64,000 nucleotides of DNA. It comes from Clarkia xantiana subsp. parviflora (lineage: Eukaryota > Streptophyta > Magnoliopsida > Myrtales > Onagraceae). This document shows positions 62,453-64,000 of the stretch, one piece after another. The position numbers and the translations under genes were made by a program. Numbering within the stretch: the stretch's first letter is position 1; every line of letters begins with the position of its first letter. The notes below the pieces were generated by a model. It saw only the letters and a list, made by a program, of their open reading frames with translations, did no database searches and was not told the DNA's origin. The stretch covers positions 9,796,001-9,860,000 of the forward strand of contig JAPTYO010000017.1 of the NCBI GenBank assembly GCA_036873135.1, written 5' to 3'.

Positions 62453-63401
62453 CAGTGTTATCAGAACCGGACCGGGCATCAAACCGGTAAGGCTGCCGGT
62501 TCCCGGTTCGTCCGGTCCGACCCGTTTCGAACCCGGTCCGACCGCTTCTTCTGCTTTTTCTTTCTCCTGTCGTCATTTTCTCTACTCTCTTATTTGTCTC
62601 TTTCCCTTTCCTCTTTAGTCTTTAACCCTCCCAGATCCGACCCCTCGCCTCCTATCTTTCCCTCATGCCCTCACATCCCCCTACCCCTCAGACAAAGTGA
62701 TGACTAATCACTGCAGAAATTACAGAATCATCAAACTTTCACTAGCTCATGGACATAGAGACTGATTTTATTATCCACAGCTTCTGGTACAAGTTCAACA
62801 ACAGTGCCTTCTTCCTCTAGTCTCCTTGGTTTATCTGTGTTTGCTCTAACACCGCTACCCTTTCTGGCGATACATTCATCGAATCTGAAGCAGCTGATTA
62901 AGTGATCGTTTGTGAGCCCAGCCACCTGCATGAACGAGTAGACCACAGTGGGCCCCACGCTTCGAAACCCTCTCCTAACTAGGTATTTGCTGATGAAGTC
63001 GGCTTTGGAAGTTCTAAGTGAAACTTGGCGAGGGTACCTGAATTGGCTCTTTGGCTTCCCTTCGTCGACGTCGATTATGCTCACAATGAAATTCCGTTAG
63101 AGAAATCTCCTAGTCGAAGGAGCTGCGGGGCTGACGAGGCGGGGCGAGTCTGAAGGAGCTGCGACGACTTCTTTCTAACTTCTGGCTAGGGTTGCTTGAA
63201 TTTCTTTCTCTGCTTTTTTTTGGTAACCGAACCGGTGGACCGGCGGACCGCCCGGTCCGCTCAGAACCGGCCGGTTTGACAAAAAACTGGGTATCGAACC
63301 GGGTTCGCTTACATCCTTCGGATTTAGTCGAACCGGACCGTTGGTGGCACCGGTTCCGGTTCGAACCCGGTCGGACCTCCGGTCCGGTTCTGATAACACT
63401 G
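62453..63401. mobile_element. Non-autonomous hAT-type transposon carrying a host gene fragment
   Basis: 949 bp. Perfect 8-bp TSD GTTTAGGC (62445-62452, 63402-63409), the hAT length. The terminal inverted repeats are identical over about 23 bp, beginning CAGTGTTATCAGAACCGG. CCGGTTCGG-rich subterminal regions follow on both sides. There is no transposase; the middle holds an exon fragment of a DNA repair gene. Confidence 0.9.
62731..63084 (-). pseudogene. Fragment of DNA-3-methyladenine glycosylase I, captured by the hAT element
   Basis: Minus-strand frame containing SQFRYPRQVSLRTSKADFIS, YLVRRGFRSVGPTVVYSFMQ and VAGLTNDHLISCFRFDECI. This is the conserved C-terminal part of plant Tag-type glycosylases, which remove 3-methyladenine from DNA. 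The N-terminal and central catalytic parts are absent, so no enzyme can be made. The frame stays open to a stop at 62731 after a family-atypical tail rich in Glu and Lys. Upstream (63085-63180) there is no matching exon. It is bounded on both sides by the hAT subterminal repeats, so it is a transduplicated fragment. Confidence 0.85.
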
Positions 63402-63409
63402 GTTTAGGC

Positions 63410-64000
63410 CGTAAAAGAAAGGCATCGTGCCCCTCCACACTGGTATTTTTATTTCCAACTCTATGTGCACACCACGTCAGCACTGGCGAAAAAAAAAGGT
63501 CGGATTTACTGAAAAAGAAGGGGCGGGAATCAGAATAACTGGGCGTAAAATGCACGTAGGCAGTGAACCAAGTTGAAAGTGAAAGTCGCCAAAAACGGGT
63601 AGATTGAAACTAAACAAAGATAACAGAATTGTAGAGAGAAAGGAGACGATGGAAAACTTCATTGATGAAAAGATCAAGATTACAGGATTGTTAGAGCATT
63701 ATATATGTTGCTCTAAACATATGTAATTACAAAGAGATCCTCAAGGACTAGTTGATGTATACAAAACTCCTAGACAAATGTATTCTTAATATTCAATAGT
63801 GTTATCTCTATCATTCCCCATGAAACTCTTTTTTTTTTTTTTTAAGAAAACAATTTTCCAATGTAAAGTGGATCTTATCCAAAACATTTCAACCAAGCAC
63901 AAGATTTGATCACAACATAAGGGAGAGCTGCCTATCCATATGACGAATGAAAGAAAAGAATAAAAGAAGATAGAACCTTCACTATTATTGATCATGATGA
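63410..64000. other. Terminal stretch, possible LTR fragment
   Basis: No gene was seen. The minus strand of about 63590-63800 (CTGTAATCTTGATC, TCATCAATGAAG) resembles the 3' end of plant copia LTRs, but no partner LTR, primer-binding site or TSD is visible before the window ends. A T-run lies at about 63829-63843. Confidence 0.25.

Noticed and set aside
62731..63084. A functional DNA glycosylase gene
   Set aside because: Only the C-terminal part is present, inside a transposon with TSD; no upstream exons.
62453..63401. MULE or CACTA assignment for this small element
   Set aside because: The TSD is 8 bp and the tips are CAGTG, which fits hAT and not the 9-bp MULE or 3-bp CACTA duplications.
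63590..63800. LTR of a further copia element
   Set aside because: Only a loose resemblance; no boundary, primer site or partner inside the window, so it is listed only as a weak possibility.

Overview
The window is nuclear DNA of a flowering plant, most likely a eudicot. Two intron-bearing host genes stand in a sea of nested transposable elements (TEs), there are long A+T-rich intergenic stretches, and the host exons have canonical GT-AG splice sites. I cannot name the species. No rRNA, tRNA or CRISPR array was seen.

Host genes: (1) 16700-20824 (+), a complete 11-exon LysM receptor kinase of the CERK1/LYK1 (chitin and symbiotic signal receptor) type, 614 aa, with intact kinase motifs and a YAQ motif in the kinase domain. 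(2) 59030-61596 (+), a complete 3-exon UFD1-family protein with C-terminal zinc fingers (PRLI-interacting-factor-K type), 573 aa. A fragment of a third host gene family, DNA-3-methyladenine glycosylase I, lies inside a small hAT-type transposon at 62453-63401.

Layout: 1-15825 holds minus-strand relics of one Ty1/copia family. Copy A (1-12293) appears to be inserted into copy B (12294 to about 15825). Copy A is split by a TG...CA segment with TSD gtctt (3142-8882), and that segment holds a decayed L1-type LINE (about 3552-7774) and a 691-bp segment between 15-bp direct repeats. The LysM kinase follows. From 21451 to 44874 lies a BED-type hAT transposon, inflated by a copia element of the same family (copy C, 22079-30487, LTRs several percent diverged) and by a young Ty3/gypsy Tat-lineage element (32275-43379, LTRs 697 bp with 4 differences, TSD gtgtt). 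The gypsy element has one in-frame stop in gag-pol, a hypervariable minisatellite, and a spliced antisense gene with its own TATA-like box.

From 45482 to 58695 lies copia-type element E (TSD atact). Element F (48995-58678, TSD ataat) sits inside the LTR of E. A MULE DNA transposon (51544-55312, 9-bp TSD) sits inside F and has an apparently intact 787-codon transposase frame. E and F carry next to the LTR a primer-binding site that matches the anticodon arm of tRNA-Ile, not a tRNA 3' end. The nest ends 334 bp before the start codon of the UFD1-type gene.

Relative age from LTR divergence and nesting: gypsy (0.6%) is youngest; F (about 2%) is younger than E (about 4%); copia C is older (roughly 6%); copies A, B and the LINE are decayed.
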